Source of the DNA: Acetivibrio cellulolyticus CD2
GTDB lineage: Bacteria > Bacillota > Clostridia > Acetivibrionales > Acetivibrionaceae
DNA length: 64,000 nucleotides
Direction of reading: 5' to 3'
NCBI RefSeq assembly: GCF_000179595.2
Contig: NZ_JH556653.1
Span: 225,311-289,310, forward strand
Shown here: piece after piece, positions 42,233 to 51,469 of the stretch
Layout: every line of letters starts with the position of its first letter
Numbering within the stretch: position 1 is the first letter of the stretch
The notes under the pieces: generated by a model
What the model saw: only the letters and a program-made list of their open reading frames with translations
Told to the model about the DNA's origin: nothing
Database searches by the model: none
Program-made: the position numbers and the translations under genes

Positions 42233-45200
42233 CTAAAACAGTGTCATTTGCTCCTGCTTAATCTTGTAGAACGCCGATTCCAATCCACCCTGAGATTTTA
42301 CCAATTTTGACTGTATTACGCTCATATTCATTCCTGTCAGTTGCCTGTGTATGAGGCTATAAACCACATCAAACTGCATGTAAATATCCACCTGCATATG
42401 ACCAGTCAGGCATATCATCTGGGTATTTGTCGCCCTAGCCAGTTCAAATATATAGGATAAAAGATATCCCGCATTTGCCTGACCAAAAGGATTATCAATC
42501 CATATAACCTTACTGGAATCGGGCCATCCGGTCTTTTTACTTCTCAGGTAAGAGATAATTGAAATGAACATGGCGAAAAATCCGGCAAGCTTTTCTCCTC
42601 CAGACCAGCTTATAACTACTTCCCATGCAATATATCGTGACGCTCCTACGGACTCAGGTTTAAATACCTTTATTGAATATTCATTGAGGTTTGTTACTGC
42701 GTCCAACAGGCTTACAGGAGACATAATCCTTGCTATCTCCCCATCAATCCTGGCAGGGTCATATTTACCTTCTGCCTTCATCTTTTCAATTTCACTGATG
42801 GAAACCTCTATATACCTAGTCATCAAAGCTTTTCCTTCTTCAGTATGCAGCTGAGGCATATCAATTACTATAGTCTTTTTGTGAACTCCATCAATTTTTA
42901 TTTTAGAGAAATTATCCACCGACTTAAGCTCGTCATATACTGCCTCTGCCCTGCTGTAGCAACGTTCAACAATCTCTGACTTATCCCTTAGTGATTCCTC
43001 CAATTGGAACTGTGCTCCCTTTTTCATATTTTCAACGTTATCGATTATTTCTTTGAACAAATCCTTAACATATTTATAATTGTACATATCATTATTCATT
43101 ATTTTTTCAATAATCATCCTGATTGTCACATTCTCAGCCCAATCAGCTTCGTGGTAAAGCTCATCGTAACTTTCCCTTATTGTCGCTTCTATCTGCCCGA
43201 GGCTTTTGATCAAATCCCTATAAATGTCCCGGTCCTCGTTGATAATCACATCTATCCTTTCTACAGGAAGTTGCAGCATATCCCACATGGAAATACTTTC
43301 GCCATTATGAACAAGACTGTCCATGTACTCCCTTGACTCGCTCCGAATTGTTATTTTGTTTGCACTAATGTAATCTTCAATTCTCTCCCCAGATCGCAAA
43401 AGTCTTATTCTTCTTTTTTCAATCTCTTCAAGCCTTCTTGCGTTCTTCTGCCTCTTTCTATTGTAAGCCTCTATCTGAGCATTAAAAGTTGCCACATCAA
43501 CACTTTCCAGTGATTCAAATTCAAACGGTTCCAAATTAAATCTTCTTTCAATATTCTTCTTAAGCTCCTTTGCCTCTCCTTCCAAAGTATTTATCTGACC
43601 TGAAAGCTTTCGCTCATTGTTCTTTATCCTCACATCTTCGTCTTTTAGTAATAAAAGTTTTTCTCTATCCTCTTCAAGTTCTTCATCAGTAAAAGATATT
43701 ACACTACCTTCAAAATCAGCCTCACAAAAGCCTTTATTGTGTATCTCCTTTATTCTCCTGTGTTCATCCTTCATACGACTCTCTATAAACTTTTGAATCT
43801 GCTCGGTCTGACTGTCAGCTATTTTTATCTCAAGTCCCTGCGCTCTTGAAAGAATTTCTTCCAAACTACCTTTTATATCGATTGCAGGCTTATCTATATT
43901 AAGCTTTGCAGATATTTGGTCAAGTTTTTTCCTGTTATCCTGATTTTCTCTTATACGTGCATCCATATTATTTCTGGTATCTTCAATCTTCTTTGACGTA
44001 GAATTAAGCTTTTCGATGAGATTTTTTTTCTCTTCCTCAATTTTAGCTCTAATTAAGTCTTCTTCCCTGTATTGCTTTTCCAGCTCTTTTATCTTTCCTG
44101 CAAGTTCAATATGCTCATTAAGCTTAACTATATCCTTGTTTTTCTCACCTATAAGTTCCTCTATATCACTGATAGTCTTTTGATTTTCCCTTATATTCTT
44201 GAAAAGCAACTCTCTCTTTTCTTGCAGTTCTTTCAGAGAGGTTTCATTTGCATTTACATCTCTATCAATCTTATCCAGTTGACTTTGCATTTCCTTCAAA
44301 CATCCTTGCGGATACAATTCTAAGAATTCAGAACACCTTTCAATAAGCCCTGTTATCTTTTCCTGATCACTTTTAATTGCTTCATAGTTTTCCTTCATTT
44401 TTGAAATATTTTGATCCATGCCGGTCAAATAATCCTGAAACGCATTGGAATTAAACGCAAAAGTATTATTATTCGCAAAAACAACATAGGCTTCCATTGA
44501 GCCTAATTTGTCAATACCTACAGATAGTTTTCCCTCACCCGTTGGCGCAACAATTCCAGCTTCCGAATCCACTATAAATGTAACCGGATAGTTCTCAACC
44601 AATTCAAGTATTTGATTAGTTAGAGGAATATTGCCTGAATCTGCTTTAATCTTCTCCAATTCAGCTTTTTCCAATACAATTGAATGGCACAAAAGTGGAT
44701 TTCTGTGTAAAAACTCTTCTCTCATATCCTCACGCTGGTTCTTAAGCCATAACGAACCAGGTATACACCTTATACCGCTGCTTTTCAAAAACTCATACAC
44801 CTTTTTAAGCTCTATATCTGGAATATAGTACTCACAGCCATCATAGAGCAACTTTCTCTTTTGAATTTCATGATACCTTCCCAAAACCTCGCTCAAGGAA
44901 TTGTCCACTCTTGCCCTATGAGCTTTCAAAGACTCTGATGCACCTTTGCTGTATACATCTCCATCAATTTCATACATGTTTATTTCCCTGTTTATCTTTA
45001 AAAATCGTGTTTCAAAAACTTCTATTTCTTCTTTTTTAGTCTTGCGGTTTTGAATTAATGCAGCAACAGCTTCCTTAATTCTTATCTCACTGATTGAAAT
45101 ATCCCCATTAGCCTTATTTGCCTTTTCAAGCGCATCGTTCAAGCTCATTCTCTTATCCGAAAGCGTGTCCCTTTCATTTATAAGGTCTTTAAGTCCAGTA

Positions 45201-46666
45201 GCTGAGTCTACTAACAGTGTCATATCCTTTACGAAATAACCTGTAATTTGTGACTGTTTGTCTTTGCTATCTTTAAGCCTTGTACTTATAGAAGACAGAC
45301 TGTCACGAATACTATCCCTTTCACTGTCTTTTTCACTTAACTCTTTCTGGAGTAACCCACGTTCATTTGAATATTCATCCACTTGTTTTTTTAATTCTTC
45401 AACAATCCTCAAAACTTTTTGGGCTTCCTCACTTAGAATAAGTTTTGCGAAAAATAGACAGCTCTGGTACTCTCTATCTATCTCGTCCTTTTCCTTCGAA
45501 ACAGTCTCAAGCTGTGCTTTATATGTAGCAATTTCTCTTCTGGCATTCACGACTTCTTCAAAAAGAGAAGCTGATTCCATATATTTTATTCGCTTGTCTT
45601 TTTCTTCAATTTCATTCCTAATTCTTTCAATACTGTAAGCTACATCTTCAAGCTTTTTATTTAATGACTTAAGCTCAATAATTTTGCTTTGATAATCCAG
45701 ACTATCCTTTTTATAAAAAAGTTCCTCGATATTTGCAGCATACTCACGGTCACTTGATTTAAGGGACTCGATTTCATTTTGAAGTTTATCTGTTGCAAGA
45801 CTGATAAGGTTGTCAAGAGCCAGAATATCCCTGCTTACTTTATTTATTTCTTCAACAGTAGTTCCATAGCCTTCAAGCTTCGAAAAAAGATCGGAAGCCT
45901 TATCGCAGAATGCTTCATACATCTTTATATTATGCTGATACAAAGGAATGTTCTTTAAATTTTCAAGGTGCTTTTTAAAAGTTTCTGCAAGTATTCCCGA
46001 GGTTTCCCCCTCTCCCTTGGGTATATTGGGAATTATCAACTTTTCTATTACACTTCTTGACTTTCTGGCGTTCTCAAAAAATTTATCAATTCCGCCTTCT
46101 GACTGATTTATAATCTTAACGGCATCAAATTCTTCTTTAAATAAATTAAAGGTGTGCAGCTTATCACGGTACTCCTTCTGACGGTCCCTCGAATATACAT
46201 TTATGTTAAGACGCATTTCTGAAGCAAGCCTCTTTAGGTAATTGTGGCACTCAGAAAAACCAATAATCTGTTTATCTCTTGTTACTACTTCCATTCCCTT
46301 TATATCCAAATCATGAGGGAGAGTATAATTATGTGTATAGGTAAAAAATCTTATTCCATCCGCATTTTTAGAGACACATATTCCTGTGAGTAAGAAGTCG
46401 GCTCTTGTGCCGTCCAATCTCCATTCAATCATAATATGCGTAGGAGAAGAATTCACCTTAAAATAATCTGAAAAGTTTCTGCTCCCCATATTTGTATTTG
46501 GAAGTACTGTCTGAAGCGCCAGTTGAAGAATAACACTTTTTCCTCCGCCATTCTCCAAGTTTATAAGGGCGTTTTTGCCATCAAATTCATAAAGCTCGTT
46601 TGCAATGTATTTCTTGTCATCATCATATCTGAAATTTACAATTCTGAATCTATTTATCCGCGGCAT
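42233..46666 (-). CDS. jetC: Wadjet SMC-like ATPase JetC
   Basis: The ATG at 46666 has AAAGGA nine bases upstream; the frame opens 18 bases earlier with TTG. About 1,477 residues of SMC/MukB-like architecture: N-terminal ATPase half with Walker A in LENGGGKSVI, long coiled coils (roughly 260-600 and 780-1200), a hinge-like region between them, and a C-terminal half with signature WSGGEKLAG and Walker B VIWIDNPFGQAN. With JetA and JetB it forms the DNA-translocating motor that recognises and extrudes closed circular plasmids for cleavage by JetD. The residue after the Walker B aspartate is Asn where Rad50/SMC proteins have Glu. Last gene of jetDABC. Confidence 0.88.
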   Translation of the reverse strand: MPRINRFRIVNFRYDDDKKYIANELYEFDGKNALINLENGGGKSVILQLALQTVLPNTNMGSRNFSDYFKVNSSPTHIMIEWRLDGTRADFLLTGICVSKNADGIRFFTYTHNYTLPHDLDIKGMEVVTRDKQIIGFSECHNYLKRLASEMRLNINVYSRDRQKEYRDKLHTFNLFKEEFDAVKIINQSEGGIDKFFENARKSRSVIEKLIIPNIPKGEGETSGILAETFKKHLENLKNIPLYQHNIKMYEAFCDKASDLFSKLEGYGTTVEEINKVSRDILALDNLISLATDKLQNEIESLKSSDREYAANIEELFYKKDSLDYQSKIIELKSLNKKLEDVAYSIERIRNEIEEKDKRIKYMESASLFEEVVNARREIATYKAQLETVSKEKDEIDREYQSCLFFAKLILSEEAQKVLRIVEELKKQVDEYSNERGLLQKELSEKDSERDSIRDSLSSISTRLKDSKDKQSQITGYFVKDMTLLVDSATGLKDLINERDTLSDKRMSLNDALEKANKANGDISISEIRIKEAVAALIQNRKTKKEEIEVFETRFLKINREINMYEIDGDVYSKGASESLKAHRARVDNSLSEVLGRYHEIQKRKLLYDGCEYYIPDIELKKVYEFLKSSGIRCIPGSLWLKNQREDMREEFLHRNPLLCHSIVLEKAELEKIKADSGNIPLTNQILELVENYPVTFIVDSEAGIVAPTGEGKLSVGIDKLGSMEAYVVFANNNTFAFNSNAFQDYLTGMDQNISKMKENYEAIKSDQEKITGLIERCSEFLELYPQGCLKEMQSQLDKIDRDVNANETSLKELQEKRELLFKNIRENQKTISDIEELIGEKNKDIVKLNEHIELAGKIKELEKQYREEDLIRAKIEEEKKNLIEKLNSTSKKIEDTRNNMDARIRENQDNRKKLDQISAKLNIDKPAIDIKGSLEEILSRAQGLEIKIADSQTEQIQKFIESRMKDEHRRIKEIHNKGFCEADFEGSVISFTDEELEEDREKLLLLKDEDVRIKNNERKLSGQINTLEGEAKELKKNIERRFNLEPFEFESLESVDVATFNAQIEAYNRKRQKNARRLEEIEKRRIRLLRSGERIEDYISANKITIRSESREYMDSLVHNGESISMWDMLQLPVERIDVIINEDRDIYRDLIKSLGQIEATIRESYDELYHEADWAENVTIRMIIEKIMNNDMYNYKYVKDLFKEIIDNVENMKKGAQFQLEESLRDKSEIVERCYSRAEAVYDELKSVDNFSKIKIDGVHKKTIVIDMPQLHTEEGKALMTRYIEVSISEIEKMKAEGKYDPARIDGEIARIMSPVSLLDAVTNLNEYSIKVFKPESVGASRYIAWEVVISWSGGEKLAGFFAMFISIISYLRSKKTGWPDSSKVIWIDNPFGQANAGYLLSYIFELARATNTQMICLTGHMQVDIYMQFDVVYSLIHRQLTGMNMSVIQSKLVKSQGGLESAFYKIKQEQMTLF

Positions 46667-46687
46667 AAAACCATGTCCTTTCAAAAT

Positions 46688-47404
46688 TCATATGCTTTCA
46701 AGGAAAGATAAAATCTCCCTCTTTCTTGTGCTTTCCGGGTAATAGCCTATTATAAGCGTGTCAAACTTATCCGTGGTATATATTTCGCTGTCATTATCAA
46801 CATTTGCAAGCCCCTGCTCCTGTAAAAACTTTAGAGTCCTGTATATAAAGCTTATCCTCGTACCTTTTGACTGTCCGAAATTCTTTATTTTTTCATCATA
46901 GGTAGGAAGGTCGAGCCAGAGTTTTGCTACACTTCCAAAATTAAAATTTAATGCTTCGTCAGTCTCTTCACTGTTTTCTCCAGAATTATATGATTCCAGC
47001 TTGGCTGTAATAAAACCTTCAAGTTCCTCAACCTTAAGCATCGACCGAATTTTGTTGTTATAGTTTTCTCCGTTAAAGAACTTTATTATAATAGAGAGTA
47101 TTACTACATACCCAACATACAACTCAGTATTATTTGAAAAGCCCATTTTCTCCCTGAGATTTTCGTTCGTGAATCCCAAAAACCGGTTATCGGTTCTTGG
47201 TGTAAAATACATTGTATCTCCTGACCTTAATATCATTATCCCTGATTCTTCCTCAAAAATTCTCATAATATATGATATTTCAGGGTCATCAAAGTCCGCA
47301 AACTCTTCCGGGTTGTCCTTCTTTGCAACTTTTGACTTTTCAATCAGATTCATATATAATGCAAAAGCCTTTCTTACCAGATCCGGCGACAGGTTTTCCA
47401 TCAC
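46688..47404 (-). CDS. jetB: Wadjet subunit JetB (MukE-like)
   Basis: 238 residues, all helical/winged-helix, with the small KITE/MukE-like subunit pattern (YMRIFEEESGIMILRSGDTMYFTPR, GTRISFIYRTLKFLQEQGL). In the Jet complex this subunit bridges the kleisin-like JetA and JetC. Its GTG/ATG start overlaps the jetA stop by a few bases (sequence AAGTGATGG), so translation is coupled; it ends 21 bases before jetC. Assigned mainly from its place in the operon and its size. It belongs to the clostridial branch (DUF6063-like) rather than DUF4194 proper. Confidence 0.8.
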   Translation of the reverse strand: MMENLSPDLVRKAFALYMNLIEKSKVAKKDNPEEFADFDDPEISYIMRIFEEESGIMILRSGDTMYFTPRTDNRFLGFTNENLREKMGFSNNTELYVGYVVILSIIIKFFNGENYNNKIRSMLKVEELEGFITAKLESYNSGENSEETDEALNFNFGSVAKLWLDLPTYDEKIKNFGQSKGTRISFIYRTLKFLQEQGLANVDNDSEIYTTDKFDTLIIGYYPESTRKREILSFLESI

Positions 47405-48975
47405 TTTACCCCCTTAATTACAAAATCAGTAATTTCATTTCCGTTTTCAAAGTTGATCTTTTTAGCTGTTGACAGTAAAATCAGTGATTTTAAAGACTTC
47501 AGTTCCGGTTTTACAGCAAATATCCTGTCAAACAGGTAATAGATATTTATGTTATAGTTTGAAGTATCTCTAACCATCTTGCTTAAAATCTCTTCCAAAT
47601 CCTCAAAACAAAGCAACTTGTGCTGATGTAAAATTACCACCAAACTATAGAAATCGAAGTCATAGGAAGTAGATTTATATAGCTGGTCATTCAGCCTTTT
47701 TATGGCAGAACTTAAGTAAGAATCTCCTTCAAAGTATGCTTCCAGCAATATAGCTTCAAGGTATGCCATAACCTTTAAATCCCTTTTTTCCCGCTCCTCA
47801 CGTTCTTCCTTTTCTCTTATCTCCACTTGCATTTCTATGTCTACTTTTTCCCGTTCTTCTTCCGTTTCACTCTTTACCCTTTGAGGTTCAAAAGCCTTAA
47901 ATGGATTAAAAACCTTATTGCGTGAAATATTTACAAATAGCGGTGCCAGAATATTTTTCAGAGGCTCATAGCTTGTGTTTTTTGAAATCAAAACATCAAA
48001 AATATTCTTTTCAAAGTCAATATATTCACTAACACCCTGGCGAAGCCTCAATTCCAATGTTTTCAAGTATTCACCCACAATATCCAGCTTATCATTAAAA
48101 AGCCTGTCATGTTCCGAAGTTGTTATATTCAGCTTTTCTGTTAGGGTTTTTATCTGTTCAAGACTTTTTAATTCTTTTTCTTGCAGATCATTGTAGCTTA
48201 TTTTTTCTATATTTTCTCTCTGCTCTTTAAGTATTCTCTTTATATTATGGAACTCACGCCTCTCCGATTCAAACTGCTCCTTTATCCTGACAAAAAGGAT
48301 CTTCAACTCCTCAAAGTCAATGCCCAAAACGTTTTGCCGTATGTTTAAAAGAAGGTTTTCCAGTCTTTCACGAAGCTGTCTCACCTGAAGGTTAAGTTCA
48401 TTTACCGTTTGCAATGCACCGGAAAAAACACCTTTTTCAATCTGCTGTTTTAAGTACATCTGAGTGATATTTATCCTAAATTCCGAGTATATCTCCCTAG
48501 TCTTAAACAAAAGTTCCATTCCCTGATCAGTCAATTTGTAACGAGCGGACTTTTTTATCTCATAATAGGATGTATCAATCAGCTTTATCGGTATAGATTC
48601 ATCCCTATTGTATTCAAGGTTCCTGAATTTAAACTCTAGAACTTCTCCCCCGCTTCCTGAGATGGAATCCCTTATATAAAATGCCATTTCCCTCGACTCT
48701 TCCTGTGTCATATTTATATCATAGGAACGCTTAAGAATAGTCTGAAGAAAACCTGCTATATCCTCAATACTGCACTCTTCCCTGCCAATCAACATGTTTT
48801 CTAATATAAATAGCAGGACGGAAAATCCTACTGAAATCATATCGACTTCAGTATACTTTTGAAATCCTGATAGCTTTCGTGAAAGGTGTATAAAGGGTGC
48901 AAGGCTTTGCATTCTTCCCCTAAAATCCTTAAGGCAATCAAAGACAGCACCTTCATAAATTTTTCTTTCGTCCAA
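47401..48975 (-). CDS. jetA: Wadjet subunit JetA (kleisin-like)
   Basis: 524 residues, strongly helical, with a winged-helix N-terminus (about 1-190), central coiled coil (200-330) rich in E/K/R, an acidic-basic linker (about 370-400) and a helical C-terminus. It matches the JetA family of clostridial Wadjet systems (DUF5716-like) and should act as the kleisin closing the JetC motor. The TTG start at 48975 has CAGGAGG nine bases ahead and lies inside the end of jetD, a 23-base overlap. Confidence 0.82.
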   Translation of the reverse strand: MDERKIYEGAVFDCLKDFRGRMQSLAPFIHLSRKLSGFQKYTEVDMISVGFSVLLFILENMLIGREECSIEDIAGFLQTILKRSYDINMTQEESREMAFYIRDSISGSGGEVLEFKFRNLEYNRDESIPIKLIDTSYYEIKKSARYKLTDQGMELLFKTREIYSEFRINITQMYLKQQIEKGVFSGALQTVNELNLQVRQLRERLENLLLNIRQNVLGIDFEELKILFVRIKEQFESERREFHNIKRILKEQRENIEKISYNDLQEKELKSLEQIKTLTEKLNITTSEHDRLFNDKLDIVGEYLKTLELRLRQGVSEYIDFEKNIFDVLISKNTSYEPLKNILAPLFVNISRNKVFNPFKAFEPQRVKSETEEEREKVDIEMQVEIREKEEREEREKRDLKVMAYLEAILLEAYFEGDSYLSSAIKRLNDQLYKSTSYDFDFYSLVVILHQHKLLCFEDLEEILSKMVRDTSNYNINIYYLFDRIFAVKPELKSLKSLILLSTAKKINFENGNEITDFVIKGVK

Positions 48976-49999
48976 AATTTACAGCCTCCTGTGGAATATA
49001 TCTGCCAGTATACAATATTTCCGATATTTTTGTCTTGCTTTCCTCATCAAAGTTCATAAGAAATAATTCAAGGTTTAATTCAGATTGGTTTGTTCTTAAA
49101 AAAGGTGGATTTTTTGCTTCTGCAAGCATTTGCTTGTAAAGGTTTACATGCGGCACAATAAGATACTTGCCATACTTTGCTGCCATAGAGTTGAATATTC
49201 CTATACCTTCAAAATCAAGGTCACCGAAATAATATACCCTGTCAATTGGCATTCCCGTTGCCACCTCATTTATGAAACTATAGCTGTTCACTATTTTCTT
49301 TCCCTCTCCATAAATAAGCATATCTATATTTATACCAAACAAATCCTTGTCAGGCCTTCTTTCAAGGTACTTCAGTACCGAATAAAAAGTATCCTTGTTT
49401 TCAATAATAAGTATAGTCAGGCTGGCTTGGGGTTTGAACAGTATATAAAAAAACGCCTCAAGTGTCTTGTAACAGTTTAAATCATTGAAAGAAAGCCCAA
49501 GTCGCTTGAGCAAAACCTTGCCTCTTGATTCCAAAAACTTCTCGTTATTGAATATTTCAAAGGATCTTTCATTCATTGTACATCGAAATTTCAAAGATTT
49601 ACTCTCAAAATGTTTAAGAAGAAACTCCGACAACATTAGCACATAATTCCTATCTTCTCTGTATACATCTGGATTTTTAAAGTAATAGCTTTTATCCAGC
49701 TTAGGGTGTAAAGACTGAAGTTCATGAAAAAGCCCATCTTCCAACTGCTTTTTATCTTCATAAGAAATTCTGTATTTATTATGTAGAGATGGATTTCTTC
49801 CATTCGTTCCAGATACCTTTACAGGTATCAAAATGCCCTTTTCACAGAACTCCTTAATTATGTCTGCAAAAGTCCTATATCCACCCTTGATTTCAAAATC
49901 ATCTCCACCAAGTTTTCTTTCCACACTTATAAGTATATCTGCTATTTCAATAACCTTTTTGGATTGACTCTCAATTATCTTATAAATAAACTTTTCCAT
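48953..49999 (-). CDS. jetD: Wadjet nuclease subunit JetD (Toprim)
   Basis: The ATG at 49999 follows AAGGGTGG by four bases; the frame opens at 50020. 348 residues: N-terminal winged-helix DNA-binding part (about 1-110, GGYRTFADIIKEFCEKGIL), middle domain, and C-terminal DUF2220 Toprim domain. The Toprim metal site is in VYYFGDLDFEGIGIF, with a supporting glutamate in LTILIENKD. JetD cleaves plasmid DNA after extrusion by JetABC. First gene of the operon. A possible promoter (TTGGCA with TATGAT 19 bases on) lies at about 50040-50075. Confidence 0.87.
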   Translation of the reverse strand: MEKFIYKIIESQSKKVIEIADILISVERKLGGDDFEIKGGYRTFADIIKEFCEKGILIPVKVSGTNGRNPSLHNKYRISYEDKKQLEDGLFHELQSLHPKLDKSYYFKNPDVYREDRNYVLMLSEFLLKHFESKSLKFRCTMNERSFEIFNNEKFLESRGKVLLKRLGLSFNDLNCYKTLEAFFYILFKPQASLTILIIENKDTFYSVLKYLERRPDKDLFGINIDMLIYGEGKKIVNSYSFINEVATGMPIDRVYYFGDLDFEGIGIFNSMAAKYGKYLIVPHVNLYKQMLAEAKNPPFLRTNQSELNLELFLMNFDEESKTKISEILYTGRYIPQEAVNFGRKKNL

Positions 50000-50161
50000 T
50001 TTGCCACCCTTTAGTAACAATAATTCTGCTTTTCTTCATCTCATTATATCATATCATTAAAATTCAAAATGCTGCCAACAATATTAACCCCATAAATATT
50101 TGTCTTCTCTTAGTTTATAGTTAGTGGCTTTTTTACAAAACATCATAATTCCCCAAACATT

Positions 50162-50217
50162 AAAAATGCAGATTGATTTAATCAAACTGCATTTTCAGCA
50201 TTGTATTATACAATTGA
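50162..50217 (+). repeat. Direct repeat flanking the Jet operon, right copy (contains a terminator)
   Basis: 56 bases matching 42166-42220. It lies seven bases past the stop of the CDF transporter gene and acts as its terminator on the minus strand (stem AAAATGCAG/CTGCATTTT). The start-to-start distance between the two copies is 7,996 bp, which encloses exactly the four jet genes. Confidence 0.8.
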
Positions 50218-50223
50218 AACTCC

Positions 50224-51141
50224 CTACTCAACAGGATCCATATGAATAACCATTTCAATCCCAAGCTCTTCTTTAACCTTTAGTTCAATTTTATCAATTT
50301 CCGAATGGATGTCCACAATATTGGCATCATCAGAAACTTCAGCATGTATTGAGGCAGATATCCTTCCTGGTCCATAATCATGAATTTTCAAGTCGTGTGC
50401 ACCTTTTATATTTTTGCTGCCAAGAACCAATGTGTTAATTCTTTCAATAAGCTCAGGATCTGGCAAAGCTCCCAAAAGCAAGTCTACTGAATCTTTTGCC
50501 GTATTAAACCCTGTGTATATAATTAATCCTGAAATACCAAGCCCCATTATACCATCAACTGGAAAACTAACAAACATGCCTATAATAGTTCCAATTATTA
50601 CTGCACTTGTTGCGTATACATCATTTAAGCTGTCAAAGGCTGTTGTCCTGATAATGCTTGAGTTTATCGCTTTACCAATATACTTGTTGTAAGAAAACAT
50701 CCATACCTTTACCAGAACTGAACTCGTCAAAATGATCATTGATGTTAATTGGAACACCACTTCTTGCGGATTAATAATTTTATTAAACGAATTTCTTAAT
50801 AACTCTATACCAACAGCAAAAATAATAAATGATACTACCAAAGATGCAATATACTCATATCTTCCATGTCCATGGGGATGTTCCTTATCTGGAGGACGAT
50901 TGCTAAGCTTAGCTCCAAATATCGTAATAACTGATGTACCCATATCACTCAAATTATTAAAAGCATCGGAAATTACTGCTATACTATTTATTAATAGTCC
51001 AATAGCAAGCTTTAGCACAAATAAAAACAGGTTGCAAATAATCCCCAAAGTACCGGATAATATTCCATAAGACTCCCGTACTTCCTTATCATTTACCTTC
51101 TCACTATTCTTAATAAATCTTCTTATTATCAATTTAATCAA
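50224..51141 (-). CDS. Cation diffusion facilitator (CDF) metal exporter
   Basis: The TTG at 51141 is favoured because GGAGGG lies six to seven bases ahead; the ATG at 51159 precedes the ribosome binding site. About 305 residues with six membrane helices and a cytoplasmic C-terminal domain (about 215-305). Metal site residues are the D-x-x-x-D of SDAFNNLSD in helix 2 and the pair in TAFDSLNDVYATS in helix 5. A His-rich loop, PPDKEHPHGHGRYEY, precedes helix 3. It exports zinc, iron or manganese against protons. The ArsR-type regulator gene would be its neighbour if the Jet operon were removed. Confidence 0.9.
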   Translation of the reverse strand: MIKLIIRRFIKNSEKVNDKEVRESYGILSGTLGIICNLFLFVLKLAIGLLINSIAVISDAFNNLSDMGTSVITIFGAKLSNRPPDKEHPHGHGRYEYIASLVVSFIIFAVGIELLRNSFNKIINPQEVVFQLTSMIILTSSVLVKVWMFSYNKYIGKAINSSIIRTTAFDSLNDVYATSAVIIGTIIGMFVSFPVDGIMGLGISGLIIYTGFNTAKDSVDLLLGALPDPELIERINTLVLGSKNIKGAHDLKIHDYGPGRISASIHAEVSDDANIVDIHSEIDKIELKVKEELGIEMVIHMDPVE

Positions 51142-51202
51142 AATTAGCCCTCCAATCATTTATTATTATGGCAGAAATTCTAAACTCTATTAAAAGTAAA
51201 AA

Positions 51203-51238
51203 AACACACCTGTGGAATCACTGTCCCACAGATGTGTT
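51203..51238 (+). terminator. Hairpin in the divergent 51160-51469 region
   Basis: 13-bp stem with one mismatch, AACACACCTGTGG (51203-51215) / CCACAGATGTGTT (51226-51238), followed on the plus strand by ATATTTTT. No plus-strand gene ends here, so it is either a leader/attenuator of the 51470 gene or the end of an unannotated small transcript. The rest of this 310-base gap shows only AT-rich sequence and a weak stem near 51270-51300. Confidence 0.45.
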
Positions 51239-51469
51239 ATATTTTTCATCTGCTGCCGTTTATGGCCCAGCTGCATAAACCTTAAAATTTGGGGTTTATC
51301 GCCTGATCAGTTTGTACTGTAGCTTAAATGCAGTGCAAAAAGATATTTCTTGTTAAATTATACTATGATATAATAAAAATCTCAAGGAAGCATTTAGCCC
51401 TGCCCCAATTTATAATATTGGCTTCACAATTCCTCCACTCGCGGGCATTTAATAAGGAGACCAACTTAT

